Assembly: GCA_051000755.1 (NCBI GenBank)
Contig: JBPCNZ010000081.1
Location: 1-6,431, forward strand
Direction of reading: 5' to 3'
Source of the DNA: JALZAH01 sp051000755
GTDB taxonomy: Bacteria > Actinomycetota > Acidimicrobiia > Acidimicrobiales > Palsa-688
Length of the DNA: 6,431 nt
In this document: one piece after another, positions 1 to 5,763 of the stretch
Numbering within the stretch: the stretch's first letter is position 1
Layout: each line of letters begins with the position of its first letter
Translations under genes and position numbers: made by a program
The notes under the pieces: generated by a model
Database searches by the model: none
Seen by the model: only the letters and a program-made list of their open reading frames with translations
What the model was told of the DNA's origin: nothing

Positions 1-1
1 C

Positions 2-208
2 AAGACCGTCTTCGCCAAGCGAGCCCAGGACCGTTCCACCTGGGCCCGGGAAGGGTACCGGTCCCCCGAGGAATGGTTCGCCCGCATGACCGGCATCGGC
101 GTGGGCGCAGCCCGAGACCAGCTCGAAGTGGCCGCCAGCCTCGACGACCAACCCGAGATCCCTTGGGCCTGGCGCGGTCAAGGGTCGTTGATGATGGCGA
201 ACGGCTGA
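2..208 (+). pseudogene. DUF222 (13E12-type) protein fragment, truncated at its 3' end
   Basis: An open frame enters from the left edge and ends at a TGA at 206-208, leaving 68 visible residues. They carry the pattern of the DUF222 domain found N-terminal to HNH nuclease domains in actinobacterial 13E12-type proteins: a Trp, then G-Y-R-S, a W-F pair (EEWFARMTGIGVGAARDQLE), then an A-x-L run and P-E-I. In the family this segment lies early and is followed by a few hundred more residues ending in HNH. Here the reading frame stops about 15 residues after P-E-I, and neither other forward frame resumes a DUF222-like sequence before the convergent osmC gene. I read it as a broken gene, not a functional nuclease. 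The 5' end lies outside the window. The family assignment rests on remembered motif spacing, and a different short protein cannot be excluded. Confidence 0.55.
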
Positions 209-230
209 CCCGTCAAGCCTGTCTCTCGAG

Positions 231-259
231 CCAGGGAAGCGTCAGGCCAGAGAAGCGTC
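231..259. repeat. 13-bp imperfect direct repeat, 16-bp period, across the osmC stop codon
   Basis: CCAGGGAAGCGTC (231-243) and CCAGAGAAGCGTC (247-259) differ at one base and lie 16 bp apart. The repeat covers the last codons and the stop of osmC. Because 16 is not a multiple of three, a tandem duplication here would shift the frame. Without the extra copy, the osmC frame would read on past its present TGA at 242-244. Confidence 0.6.
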
Positions 260-679
260 GAGGGTGATGGTGGTCCCGGTCAGCGCCTTGCTGACCGGGC
301 AGCTCTCCTTGGCGGCCTCGGCTGCCCGCTTGAAGCCGGTCTCGTCGAGACCGGCCACCTTGCCCGTCACGGTTATGGAGATGCCAGGGATGTGAAAGCC
401 CCCGGCCGGATCGGGAACGAGGCGAACCTCGGCGCTCACATCGAGGCTCTGGGGCGTGCCGCCCGCCTCTGCCACCAGAGCCGACAGCTGCATGGCGTAA
501 CAGGAGGAGTGCGCCGCCGCCATCATCTCTTCGGGGCTGGTGGCGCCGTCGGCTTGGTCCGCGGCCCGCTTCGGGAACGAGACCTGGTAGCTACCAAGCC
601 CGGAGCTGGCCAGCTCGACGGTCCCCTCGCCGTCTTCGAGGCCGCCGATCCATGTGGTACGAGCAGTGCGAGCAGGCAC
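242..679 (-). CDS. osmC: OsmC family peroxiredoxin
   Basis: The 145-residue product matches the usual length of OsmC (about 140-145). OsmC proteins are cytosolic thiol peroxidases that reduce organic hydroperoxides with a pair of cysteines. The peroxidatic Cys60 is in SPEEMMAAAHSSCYAMQLS and the resolving Cys127 is in ESCPVSKAL. The CPVSKAL form and the N-terminal W-x-G-(x)n-G-T-V pattern favour the OsmC subfamily over Ohr, which usually has CPYSNA. Glu50/Glu51 and Arg38 are candidates for the conserved active-site Glu and Arg. The start is GTG at 677-679, preceded by GGAG six bases upstream, and it gives an N-terminus that aligns with E. coli OsmC. The gene converges on the DUF222 fragment and diverges from a truncated ohrR-like gene that may once have controlled it. 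The last codons lie in a short tandem repeat. Confidence 0.93.
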   Translation of the reverse strand: MPARTARTTWIGGLEDGEGTVELASSGLGSYQVSFPKRAADQADGATSPEEMMAAAHSSCYAMQLSALVAEAGGTPQSLDVSAEVRLVPDPAGGFHIPGISITVTGKVAGLDETGFKRAAEAAKESCPVSKALTGTTITLDASLA

Positions 680-685
680 GTTGGT

Positions 686-689
686 CTCC
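686..689 (-). promoter_or_regulatory. Ribosome binding site deciding the osmC GTG start
   Basis: On the minus strand GGAG lies six bases before the GTG at 679-677. It is the only good Shine-Dalgarno near the N-terminus and supports GTG over internal starts. Confidence 0.6.
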
Positions 690-775
690 GTTTCTGAGAG
701 GGTCCCTGGGGGCTGTCCCGGCCCCCGCCGTGATCGGACGACGGCGCAAAGGACGGCGGTGGGACGACGAACGCC

Positions 776-781
776 ATTCTA
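776..781 (-). promoter_or_regulatory. Candidate -10 element for osmC (TAGAAT)
   Basis: On the minus strand TAGAAT fits the TANNNT pattern and lies in the most A/T-rich patch of the gap between osmC and the ohrR remnant, about 100 bases upstream of the osmC start. No convincing -35 is seen; the sequence 17-18 bases upstream (around AGGGCA) is a poor match. It is proposed on composition and position only. Confidence 0.3.
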
Positions 782-877
782 CATTGGGCGCGGCCCGATT
801 GCCCTCGACCGATCGGCGCCCGGCGAGCGTCGGAGCCCCGGTCAAGGTCGGCGCCATCGACGCCCTACCCCGGGTCA

Positions 878-991
878 ATGGAACGAGGTCCGGCCGGTCT
901 GAGCATCGACAGGCAGCTGTGCTTCGCCTTGTACTCGGCATCGCGAGCCATGACGGCCTGCTACGGCCAGGGCTTGCCAAAGGCGCGTTGA
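878..991 (+). pseudogene. ohrR: Truncated OhrR (MarR-family organic hydroperoxide sensor), N-terminal remnant
   Basis: A 37-codon frame from ATG 878 to TGA 989-991 encodes DRQLCFALYSASRAMTACY at residues 11-29. This is the hallmark first helix of OhrR, a MarR-family repressor that senses organic peroxides with a cysteine in a Q-L-C-F-x-L-Y-x-x-S-R context. Here the cysteine is residue 15, the same number as the sensor Cys15 of Bacillus subtilis OhrR. Intact OhrR is about 140-150 residues, and the family would continue into R-P-L-L...L-T-Y-P-Q-Y. This frame instead ends with eight unrelated residues (GQGLPKAR), losing the whole winged helix-turn-helix, and only 29 bp separate it from the dehydrogenase gene. 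It lies divergent from osmC, the classical regulator-target arrangement. There is no Shine-Dalgarno before the ATG. It is probably a deletion remnant; expression as a short peptide is possible but unsupported. Confidence 0.72.
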
Positions 992-996
992 TGTCT

Positions 997-1020
997 GGCC
1001 CGGCGGTCACGCGACCGGCC
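997..1020 (-). terminator. Candidate hairpin downstream of the acyl-CoA dehydrogenase gene
   Basis: Directly after the dehydrogenase stop, CGGTC (1004-1008) and GACCG (1013-1017) form a 5-bp stem with a 4-base loop. Outer GGCC sequences at 997-1000 and 1017-1020 could pair instead, with a bulge. There is no U tract. It may end the dehydrogenase message and separate it from the ohrR remnant on the other strand. Confidence 0.3.
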
Positions 1021-2280
1021 CTACTTCGGGGCGACCCTGGCCTCGGGCTTGGGCTCTTTGGGGAGACCGAGGACCCGCTCGCCGACGATGTTGTGTTGGA
1101 TCTGGTCCGAACCGCCCCAGATCGTCTCCGAGCGGGCGAAGAAGAACGACGACTGGCCCACGCCCGGCGCGTAGCCGGCTCGGGCGACCTGGCGACCGAC
1201 GCCGGGAACGTGGGCCTCCTCGGCCCCGTCCAGGATCTGGCCCGCAGGACCGGCCAGGTCGATGGCCACGTCGGTGACCCACTTGTGATAGTTGGACCAG
1301 AACATCTTGTTGGTGGCCGACAGCGCGGCCAGAGCGGGGTCCGTGCTGCGGTTGAGGACGCCGGTCAGGCTGCGGTAGCCGTTGATCTCCATGATCTTGA
1401 CCGTGCTGTAGGCCCGGGCCAGGTCCTGGCGGACGAGCGGGTCGCCGATCCGGCCCGAGGCCCTGGCGTCGTCGATGATCTGGTCCAGCTCCTTGGCGAA
1501 CCGGCGGTACCCGGTGGTGGCGCTCGTCCCCCGCTCGAAGCCGAGAGTGGTCATGGCCACCTTCCAGCCGTTGTTGACCCCGCCCACCACGTTGTCCCGC
1601 GGGGCCCGGGCATCGGTGAAGAACACCTCGTTGAACTCGGCCGAACCGCTGATCTGGGTGATGGGGCGCACCTCCACCCCGGGCTGGTCCATCGGGACCA
1701 GCAGGTAGGAGATCCCCGCGTGCTGCGGGGCGGACGGGTCGGTGCGGGCCAGGAGGAACACGTAATCGGCCACCTGGGCCTGGGTCGTCCAGATCTTCTG
1801 GCCGTTGATGACCCACTCGTCACCGTCGAGGACGGCGGTGGTCTTGAGCCCGGCCAGATCGGAGCCGGCGTCGGGTTCGGAGAACCCCTGGCACCAGGCG
1901 ATCTGACCCCGCATGATGCCGGGAAGAAACTCCTTCTTCTGCTCCTCGGAGCCCCATTGCAGGATCGTTGGGCCCACCAGGGTGTCGCCAAAGAAGTCGG
2001 CCCGCAGGGGGGCGCCGGCCCGGGCGAACTCCTCGTTGAGCACCACCGCCTCGATGGTCGAGAGGCCCCGGCCCCCGTACTCGGTGGGCCAGGTGGCGCA
2101 GATCCAGCCACCGTCGAAGAGGGTGGTGGTCCATTCCTCGGCGAAGCGGGCCCGCTCCTCGGGGGTCGGGGCATAGGCGTCGGTCCCCCAACCGGCGGGC
2201 AGGTTGTCCGCCAGCCACGCCCTGATCTCGGTCCGGAACGTCTCCGCCTCGGGTGGATAGCGCAAGTCCATGTTCGGCAT
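1021..2280 (-). CDS. FadE-type acyl-CoA dehydrogenase
   Basis: The 419-residue product is a full-length FAD flavoenzyme that introduces the alpha,beta double bond into acyl-CoA thioesters, passing electrons to electron-transfer flavoprotein. Visible are the N-terminal helical domain (about 1-125), the FAD/substrate motif WCQGFSEPDAGSD (129-141), GQKIWTTQAQVADY (160-173) of the middle beta domain, and the C-terminal helical domain ending in WGGSDQIQHNIVGERVLGLP (388-407). The medium-chain type catalytic Glu of a Y-E-G-T motif is replaced by Gly390. Glu249 in LGFERG is placed like the alternative catalytic Glu of isovaleryl-CoA dehydrogenase and likely serves instead. This pattern is common in actinobacterial FadE proteins acting on bulky acyl-CoAs such as steroid side chains, but the substrate cannot be read here. 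The start is uncertain: ATG 2280 gives the longest product, while ATG 2271 (residue 4, MDLRYPPEAE) better fits the family and a leaderless promoter. Confidence 0.95.
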   Translation of the reverse strand: MPNMDLRYPPEAETFRTEIRAWLADNLPAGWGTDAYAPTPEERARFAEEWTTTLFDGGWICATWPTEYGGRGLSTIEAVVLNEEFARAGAPLRADFFGDTLVGPTILQWGSEEQKKEFLPGIMRGQIAWCQGFSEPDAGSDLAGLKTTAVLDGDEWVINGQKIWTTQAQVADYVFLLARTDPSAPQHAGISYLLVPMDQPGVEVRPITQISGSAEFNEVFFTDARAPRDNVVGGVNNGWKVAMTTLGFERGTSATTGYRRFAKELDQIIDDARASGRIGDPLVRQDLARAYSTVKIMEINGYRSLTGVLNRSTDPALAALSATNKMFWSNYHKWVTDVAIDLAGPAGQILDGAEEAHVPGVGRQVARAGYAPGVGQSSFFFARSETIWGGSDQIQHNIVGERVLGLPKEPKPEARVAPK

Positions 2281-2307
2281 CGTAGATCCAATGCTCAGAG
2301 GTGCCTA
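2279..2307 (-). promoter_or_regulatory. Candidate promoter of the acyl-CoA dehydrogenase gene (leaderless or nearly so)
   Basis: On the minus strand TAGGCA (2307-2302) matches TTGACA at four of six positions. A 17-base spacer leads to TACGAT (2284-2279), which fits TANNNT. Counting seven bases puts the transcript start at about 2272, one base before the ATG at 2271-2269. This would give a leaderless mRNA starting at the internal MDLRYPPE methionine. There is no good Shine-Dalgarno for either ATG, which agrees with this. Confidence 0.4.
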
Positions 2308-2311
2308 CGCT
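2283..2311 (+). promoter_or_regulatory. Candidate promoter of the GH38 operon (leaderless)
   Basis: TAGATC (2283-2288; T, G and A of TTGACA kept) and TACGCT (2306-2311; TANNNT) are 17 bases apart. The predicted transcript start is at about 2318, exactly the A of the proposed GH38 start codon. The elements interlock with those of the opposite-strand promoter. Confidence 0.35.
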
Positions 2312-2317
2312 GAGGCC

Positions 2318-4945
2318 ATGGCCAGAAAGGTGGCGGTGATCCCCCACACCCACTGGGACCGCGAGTGGTACGAGCCCTATCAGCAGCTGCGCCACCGCCT
2401 GATCCCGATGCTCGACGAGCTCCTCGATGACCTGGAGGCCGATGCGGGCTTCTCCAACTTCCTCCTCGACGGGCAGATGGCCGTCGTCGACGACTATCTG
2501 GAGGTCCGGCCCGAGGCCGCCCCCCGACTCCGGGCCCTGGCCGGGTCGGGTCGCTTGGCCATGGGTCCCTGGTACATCCTCATGGACGAGTTCTGCGTGT
2601 CGGGCGAGACCATGGTGAGGAACCTCCAGCTCGGCCTCCGCCGGGCGGCCGACTTCGGCGGGGCCATGGCCGTCGGCTACCTGCCGGACATGTTCGGCCA
2701 CGTGGCCCAGATGCCCCAGATCCTGCGCCTGGCGGGCCTGGAGCATGCCGTGGTGTGGCGGGGCGTGCCCCGGGCCATCAACCGCTCCGCGTTCTGGTGG
2801 AGCGCGCCCGACGGGTCCACCGTGCGGGCCGAGTACCTCCCCGTCGGCTACAGCATCGGCCAGCACCTGCCCGCGACGGTCGCCGCCCTGGCCCGGCGGA
2901 TCCGGGCCGAGGAGGCGGAGCTGGCCCCCTACCTGCAGACCGGCGACGACGCCATCTTGTTGATGAACGGCACCGACCACCAGCGGGCCCAGGGCCACGT
3001 GCCGGCCCTGGTGATCGAGACCGACGCCGCCCTCGCCGACTTCGACCTGGGGCTGACCTCCCTCGCCGAGTACCTCAGCCAGGCACCGACGGAGGCGTTG
3101 CCGTCGTGGACCGGGGAGATGCGCAGCGGGGCGCGCTCCAACCTTCTGGCCGGTGTCCTGTCCAACAGGACGGACGTGAAGATGGCGGCGGCGAGGGCGG
3201 AGCGGGCCCTCGAGCGGGTCGCCGAGCCCCTGGCTGCCCTGTGGTTGCCGGCGGCGGAGTGGCCGGAGCGCACCCTCGACGCGGCCTGGTTGGACATGGT
3301 GCGCAACTCGGCCCACGACTCCATCTGCGCCTGCTCCTCCGACGAGGTCGGTGCCGCCGTGCTGTTCCGCTTCTCGGAGGCGGCGACCAGGGCCGCCAAT
3401 GTCACCCGCGACGCCCTGCGCCGGGCGGCGGCCGATCTGGCCGTCACCGGACCGGTGGTCATCAACCCGTCCCCCCGGACCCGGGGTGGGGTGGTGGAGA
3501 TCGTGGTGGGCGGCGCCCTGGATCCGCCCGGGGCCCAACTGGTCGAAGCGGAAGACGAGGCCACGACCGAGCGGCGAGGTACCGGGGCCGGCCTGGCCCG
3601 CCTGCTCGGGACCCTGCGCAAGGAGGGATGGCTGGGCGACGGCTGGGGCTCGGAGATGGACCTGGAGGTGACGGCGGAGGGCCTCGACCTGCGCATCGTC
3701 GACGATCGGTCGGCGCCGGCGGCAGGCGACCTCGACTCGGTGATGGCCGAGGCTTGGGTCCAGGCCGGGTGCCACCGGGATGATCCTCTGCGGGTGACGG
3801 TCGAGCGCAGGGCGTCCCGGCGGGTGGCGGTCGCCCTGGATGGTGTTCCCGGCTACGGCTGGCGGGCATGGCGACCCGGGCCCGTGACCGTGGCACCCGT
3901 GGGCGCCGATGCGACCACCTTGGACAATGGCCTCGCCCACGTGGAGGTGGACCCGGCGACGGGGACGTTCGCCCTCGATGGGCTGAGCGGACTGGGCCGG
4001 CTGGTCGACGACGGCGACGACGGCGACACCTACACGTACGCTCCCCCGGCTACCGATCTCGTCGTCGACCGTCCCGAGGAGGTGGCGGTGGAGCTGGTCG
4101 AGGCCGGCCCGGTCCGGGGCCGGCTGCGGGTGACCCGCCGGTACTCGTGGCCCACCGGCGTGGTGGACGGCCAGCGGGTCGGGGCTCGATCGGCGGAGGT
4201 GGTGACGGACCTGGAGCTGCGGGCCGGGGAACGCCTGGTCCGGGTCGAGACCCGCTTCGACAACCCGGTGCGCGATCACCGGCTCCGGGCCGTTTTCCCC
4301 CTGCCCGAGCGGGCCGACCACTCCCGGGCGGAATGCGCCTTCGCCACCGTGACCCGTGGCCTGACCGGCGAGGGCGGCCCCGACGAGGCGGCGACGGCGA
4401 CCTTCCCGTCGCGGCGCTTCGTGTGCGCCGGGGGGCTGACCGTCACCCACGAGGGCCTCCTCGAATACGAGGTGATTGGCGGCGGGCGGGAGCTGGCCCT
4501 GACCCTGCTGCGGGCCACGGGCACCTTGTCGAAGCCCTCCCCCAGCACGCGACCCAATCCGGCCGGACCGTCCCACCGCCTCGAGGGGCCACAGATGGTC
4601 GGTCCATTCACCTGCCGCTACGCCGTCGCCAGGGGGGAGGACGACCCCTACGGTCTGGCCGATCAGGCCTGGGTCGATCTCGTTGCCGTGGAAGGCCAGG
4701 GGACCGGCGGCCGGCCGGCGTCGGGATCCGGTCTGGCCATCGGCGGGGCCGAGGTGTCCTCGCTGCGGCGGGTGGCCGCCGGCATCGAGTTGCGGGTCTT
4801 CAACCCGTCCGATGAGGCCACGGTCGTCACCGTCGAGGGCCGCTCGGGGACCCTGGTGGACCTCACGGGCGCCGAGGAGGCCACCTGGATCGGGTCGTTC
4901 CCCCTGCGGGCGTGGGGGGTCGCCACCGCCCGGCTGAACCCTTGA
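2318..4945 (+). CDS. GH38 family alpha-mannosidase
   Basis: The product has 875 residues from ATG 2318 and hydrolyses alpha-mannosides with retention, using a zinc ion. HTHWDREWY (10-18) supplies zinc ligands His12 and Asp14. YLPDMFGHVAQMPQIL (121-136) holds the nucleophile and ligand Asp124. LLMNGTDHQ (214-222) is a conserved active-site loop, and SAHDSICACSSDEV (331-344) supplies zinc ligand His333. Order: catalytic barrel (about 1-270), three-helix middle domain (about 275-360), then C-terminal beta domains (about 375-875), with the linker PGYGWRAWRPGP at 511-522. No signal peptide or membrane segment is seen, so it is probably cytoplasmic and acts on imported or internal mannosides. The relation to mannosylglycerate hydrolases versus general alpha-mannosidases is not settled. 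ATG 2318 is chosen because HTHWD normally lies close to the N-terminus; ATG 2291 and ATG 2270 are in frame, and 2270 would overlap the divergent dehydrogenase gene. It heads a three-gene operon. Confidence 0.95.
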   Translation: MARKVAVIPHTHWDREWYEPYQQLRHRLIPMLDELLDDLEADAGFSNFLLDGQMAVVDDYLEVRPEAAPRLRALAGSGRLAMGPWYILMDEFCVSGETMVRNLQLGLRRAADFGGAMAVGYLPDMFGHVAQMPQILRLAGLEHAVVWRGVPRAINRSAFWWSAPDGSTVRAEYLPVGYSIGQHLPATVAALARRIRAEEAELAPYLQTGDDAILLMNGTDHQRAQGHVPALVIETDAALADFDLGLTSLAEYLSQAPTEALPSWTGEMRSGARSNLLAGVLSNRTDVKMAAARAERALERVAEPLAALWLPAAEWPERTLDAAWLDMVRNSAHDSICACSSDEVGAAVLFRFSEAATRAANVTRDALRRAAADLAVTGPVVINPSPRTRGGVVEIVVGGALDPPGAQLVEAEDEATTERRGTGAGLARLLGTLRKEGWLGDGWGSEMDLEVTAEGLDLRIVDDRSAPAAGDLDSVMAEAWVQAGCHRDDPLRVTVERRASRRVAVALDGVPGYGWRAWRPGPVTVAPVGADATTLDNGLAHVEVDPATGTFALDGLSGLGRLVDDGDDGDTYTYAPPATDLVVDRPEEVAVELVEAGPVRGRLRVTRRYSWPTGVVDGQRVGARSAEVVTDLELRAGERLVRVETRFDNPVRDHRLRAVFPLPERADHSRAECAFATVTRGLTGEGGPDEAATATFPSRRFVCAGGLTVTHEGLLEYEVIGGGRELALTLLRATGTLSKPSPSTRPNPAGPSHRLEGPQMVGPFTCRYAVARGEDDPYGLADQAWVDLVAVEGQGTGGRPASGSGLAIGGAEVSSLRRVAAGIELRVFNPSDEATVVTVEGRSGTLVDLTGAEEATWIGSFPLRAWGVATARLNP

Positions 4946-5763
4946 GCGTCCCCTCGACCCGGGGCCGGCGCAACGACACCTTCCAACAGTGGTCGGCGCT
5001 GGCCACCAATCGCTCCAAGCGCCATCGCACCCGGAGCTTCCTCGTCCAGGGTGTGCGCCCCCTCGATGTGGCCGTCGCCCGGCGCTGGCCCCTGCGGGCC
5101 CTGCTGCACACCGCCGGGCCACGCTCGCGCTGGGCCGAGGGGCTCCTGGCCGGGCCCACCGAGGTCCCGCGGGTGCAGCTCACGGCCGAGTTGCTGGCGG
5201 AGCTCGGTGGCAAGGACGACGACATCCCCGAGATCGTGGGCGTGGCTGCCATGCCCGACGACGACCTGGACCGCCTGGGCCCGGCCCCGACCCTGGTGGT
5301 CGTCGCCGACCGCCCGTCCAGCCCCGGGAACCTGGGCTCGCTGATCCGCTCCGCCGACGCCCTCGGTGCAGACGGGCTGATCATCACCGGCCACGCCGTG
5401 GACCCCTACGATCCTCGGGTGGTGCGGGCCAGTCGGGGCTCACTGTTCGCCCTGCCCACCGTCCGGGCCGAGGCCGCCGCCGACGTGGTGGCGTGGGCGG
5501 GTCGAGCGTGGCCGCCCCTGCAGCTGGTAGGGGCCAGCGAATCGGGGACGGTCGAGGTGTGGGACCACGACTTTCGCCCCCCAACGGCGGTGGTGGTGGG
5601 CAACGAGGCCGCCGGCATGAGCCGGGGGTGGTCCGAGGCGTGCGGGATCACCGTGCGCATCCCCATGCTCGGCTCCGCCTCCTCCCTCAACGCTGCCGTC
5701 GCCGGATCCCTCGTCCTCTACGAGGTCGTCCGCCAGCGGTCGTCGCCCCCGACGGCCCCGTGA
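4942..5763 (+). CDS. SpoU/TrmH family RNA 2'-O-ribose methyltransferase
   Basis: The 273-residue product is a SPOUT-fold enzyme that transfers methyl from S-adenosylmethionine to a ribose 2'-OH in rRNA or tRNA. The three SpoU motifs are complete: motif 1 NLGSLIRSADALGADG (130-145) with Asn130 and catalytic Arg136; motif 2 VVVGNEAAGMS (217-227) with Glu222; motif 3 IPMLGSASSLNAAVAGS (240-256), which builds the knotted cofactor site. The N-terminal RSKRHRTRSFLVQGVRPLD (24-42) resembles the small substrate-binding domain of TrmH/RlmB-type enzymes. The target nucleotide cannot be inferred. The start is probably TTG 4942, whose last bases form TTGA with the GH38 stop, giving a coupled 4-base overlap. 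The in-frame ATG 4912 lies inside GH38 and would add a non-family extension. No strong Shine-Dalgarno is seen, which fits reinitiation. Confidence 0.92.
   Translation: MSVPSTRGRRNDTFQQWSALATNRSKRHRTRSFLVQGVRPLDVAVARRWPLRALLHTAGPRSRWAEGLLAGPTEVPRVQLTAELLAELGGKDDDIPEIVGVAAMPDDDLDRLGPAPTLVVVADRPSSPGNLGSLIRSADALGADGLIITGHAVDPYDPRVVRASRGSLFALPTVRAEAAADVVAWAGRAWPPLQLVGASESGTVEVWDHDFRPPTAVVVGNEAAGMSRGWSEACGITVRIPMLGSASSLNAAVAGSLVLYEVVRQRSSPPTAP

Larger units (their letters stand above)
680..877. other. Divergent intergenic region between osmC and the ohrR remnant
   Basis: This 198-bp stretch holds no convincing gene. In the OhrR family the repressor usually binds between its own gene and the adjacent peroxidase gene, so an operator would be expected here. 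I see the osmC ribosome binding site, a TAGAAT -10 candidate, and two copies of TCGGCGCC (813-820 and 848-855) whose palindromic GGCGCC cores are 35 bp apart. I do not see a clear long inverted repeat of the OhrR-operator kind. Open frames that cross the region on both strands read as arginine/proline-rich shadow translations. Confidence 0.35.

Noticed and set aside
73..267. 64-residue plus-strand frame at the left edge
   Set aside because: It is an Arg/Pro-rich frame overlapping the DUF222-like reading frame and runs into the convergent end of osmC.
813..855. Paired TCGGCGCC motifs as a defined OhrR operator
   Set aside because: GGCGCC palindromes are common by chance in GC-rich DNA, and the sites do not resemble the A/T-rich inverted repeats known for OhrR operators.
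591..1010. 139-residue minus-strand frame in the gap between osmC and the dehydrogenase
   Set aside because: It overlaps the start of osmC in another frame, is rich in Arg, Ser and Pro, and lies antisense to the recognisable OhrR helix at 911-964.
652..2313. 553-residue open frame on the plus strand across the dehydrogenase gene
   Set aside because: It is antisense to a clear acyl-CoA dehydrogenase, has shadow-type composition and crosses the osmC upstream region and the ohrR remnant in another frame.
2270..2317. Longer GH38 start at ATG 2270 or ATG 2291
   Set aside because: ATG 2270 would overlap the divergent dehydrogenase coding region, neither ATG has a Shine-Dalgarno, and family members place HTHWD within the first residues. 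ATG 2318 is also where a leaderless transcript would begin.
1820..5122. 1100-residue open frame on the minus strand opposite the GH38 gene
   Set aside because: It is Gly/Pro/Arg/His-rich and shows no family motifs, while the opposite strand encodes GH38 with its full set of catalytic motifs. Long antisense frames are expected in GC-rich genes where stop codons are rare.
4989..5759. Upstream extension of the last gene's frame into the methyltransferase gene
   Set aside because: The frame stays open back to 4989, but this part is an Arg/Gly/Pro-rich shadow of the SpoU-motif frame. The plausible start is GTG 5760.
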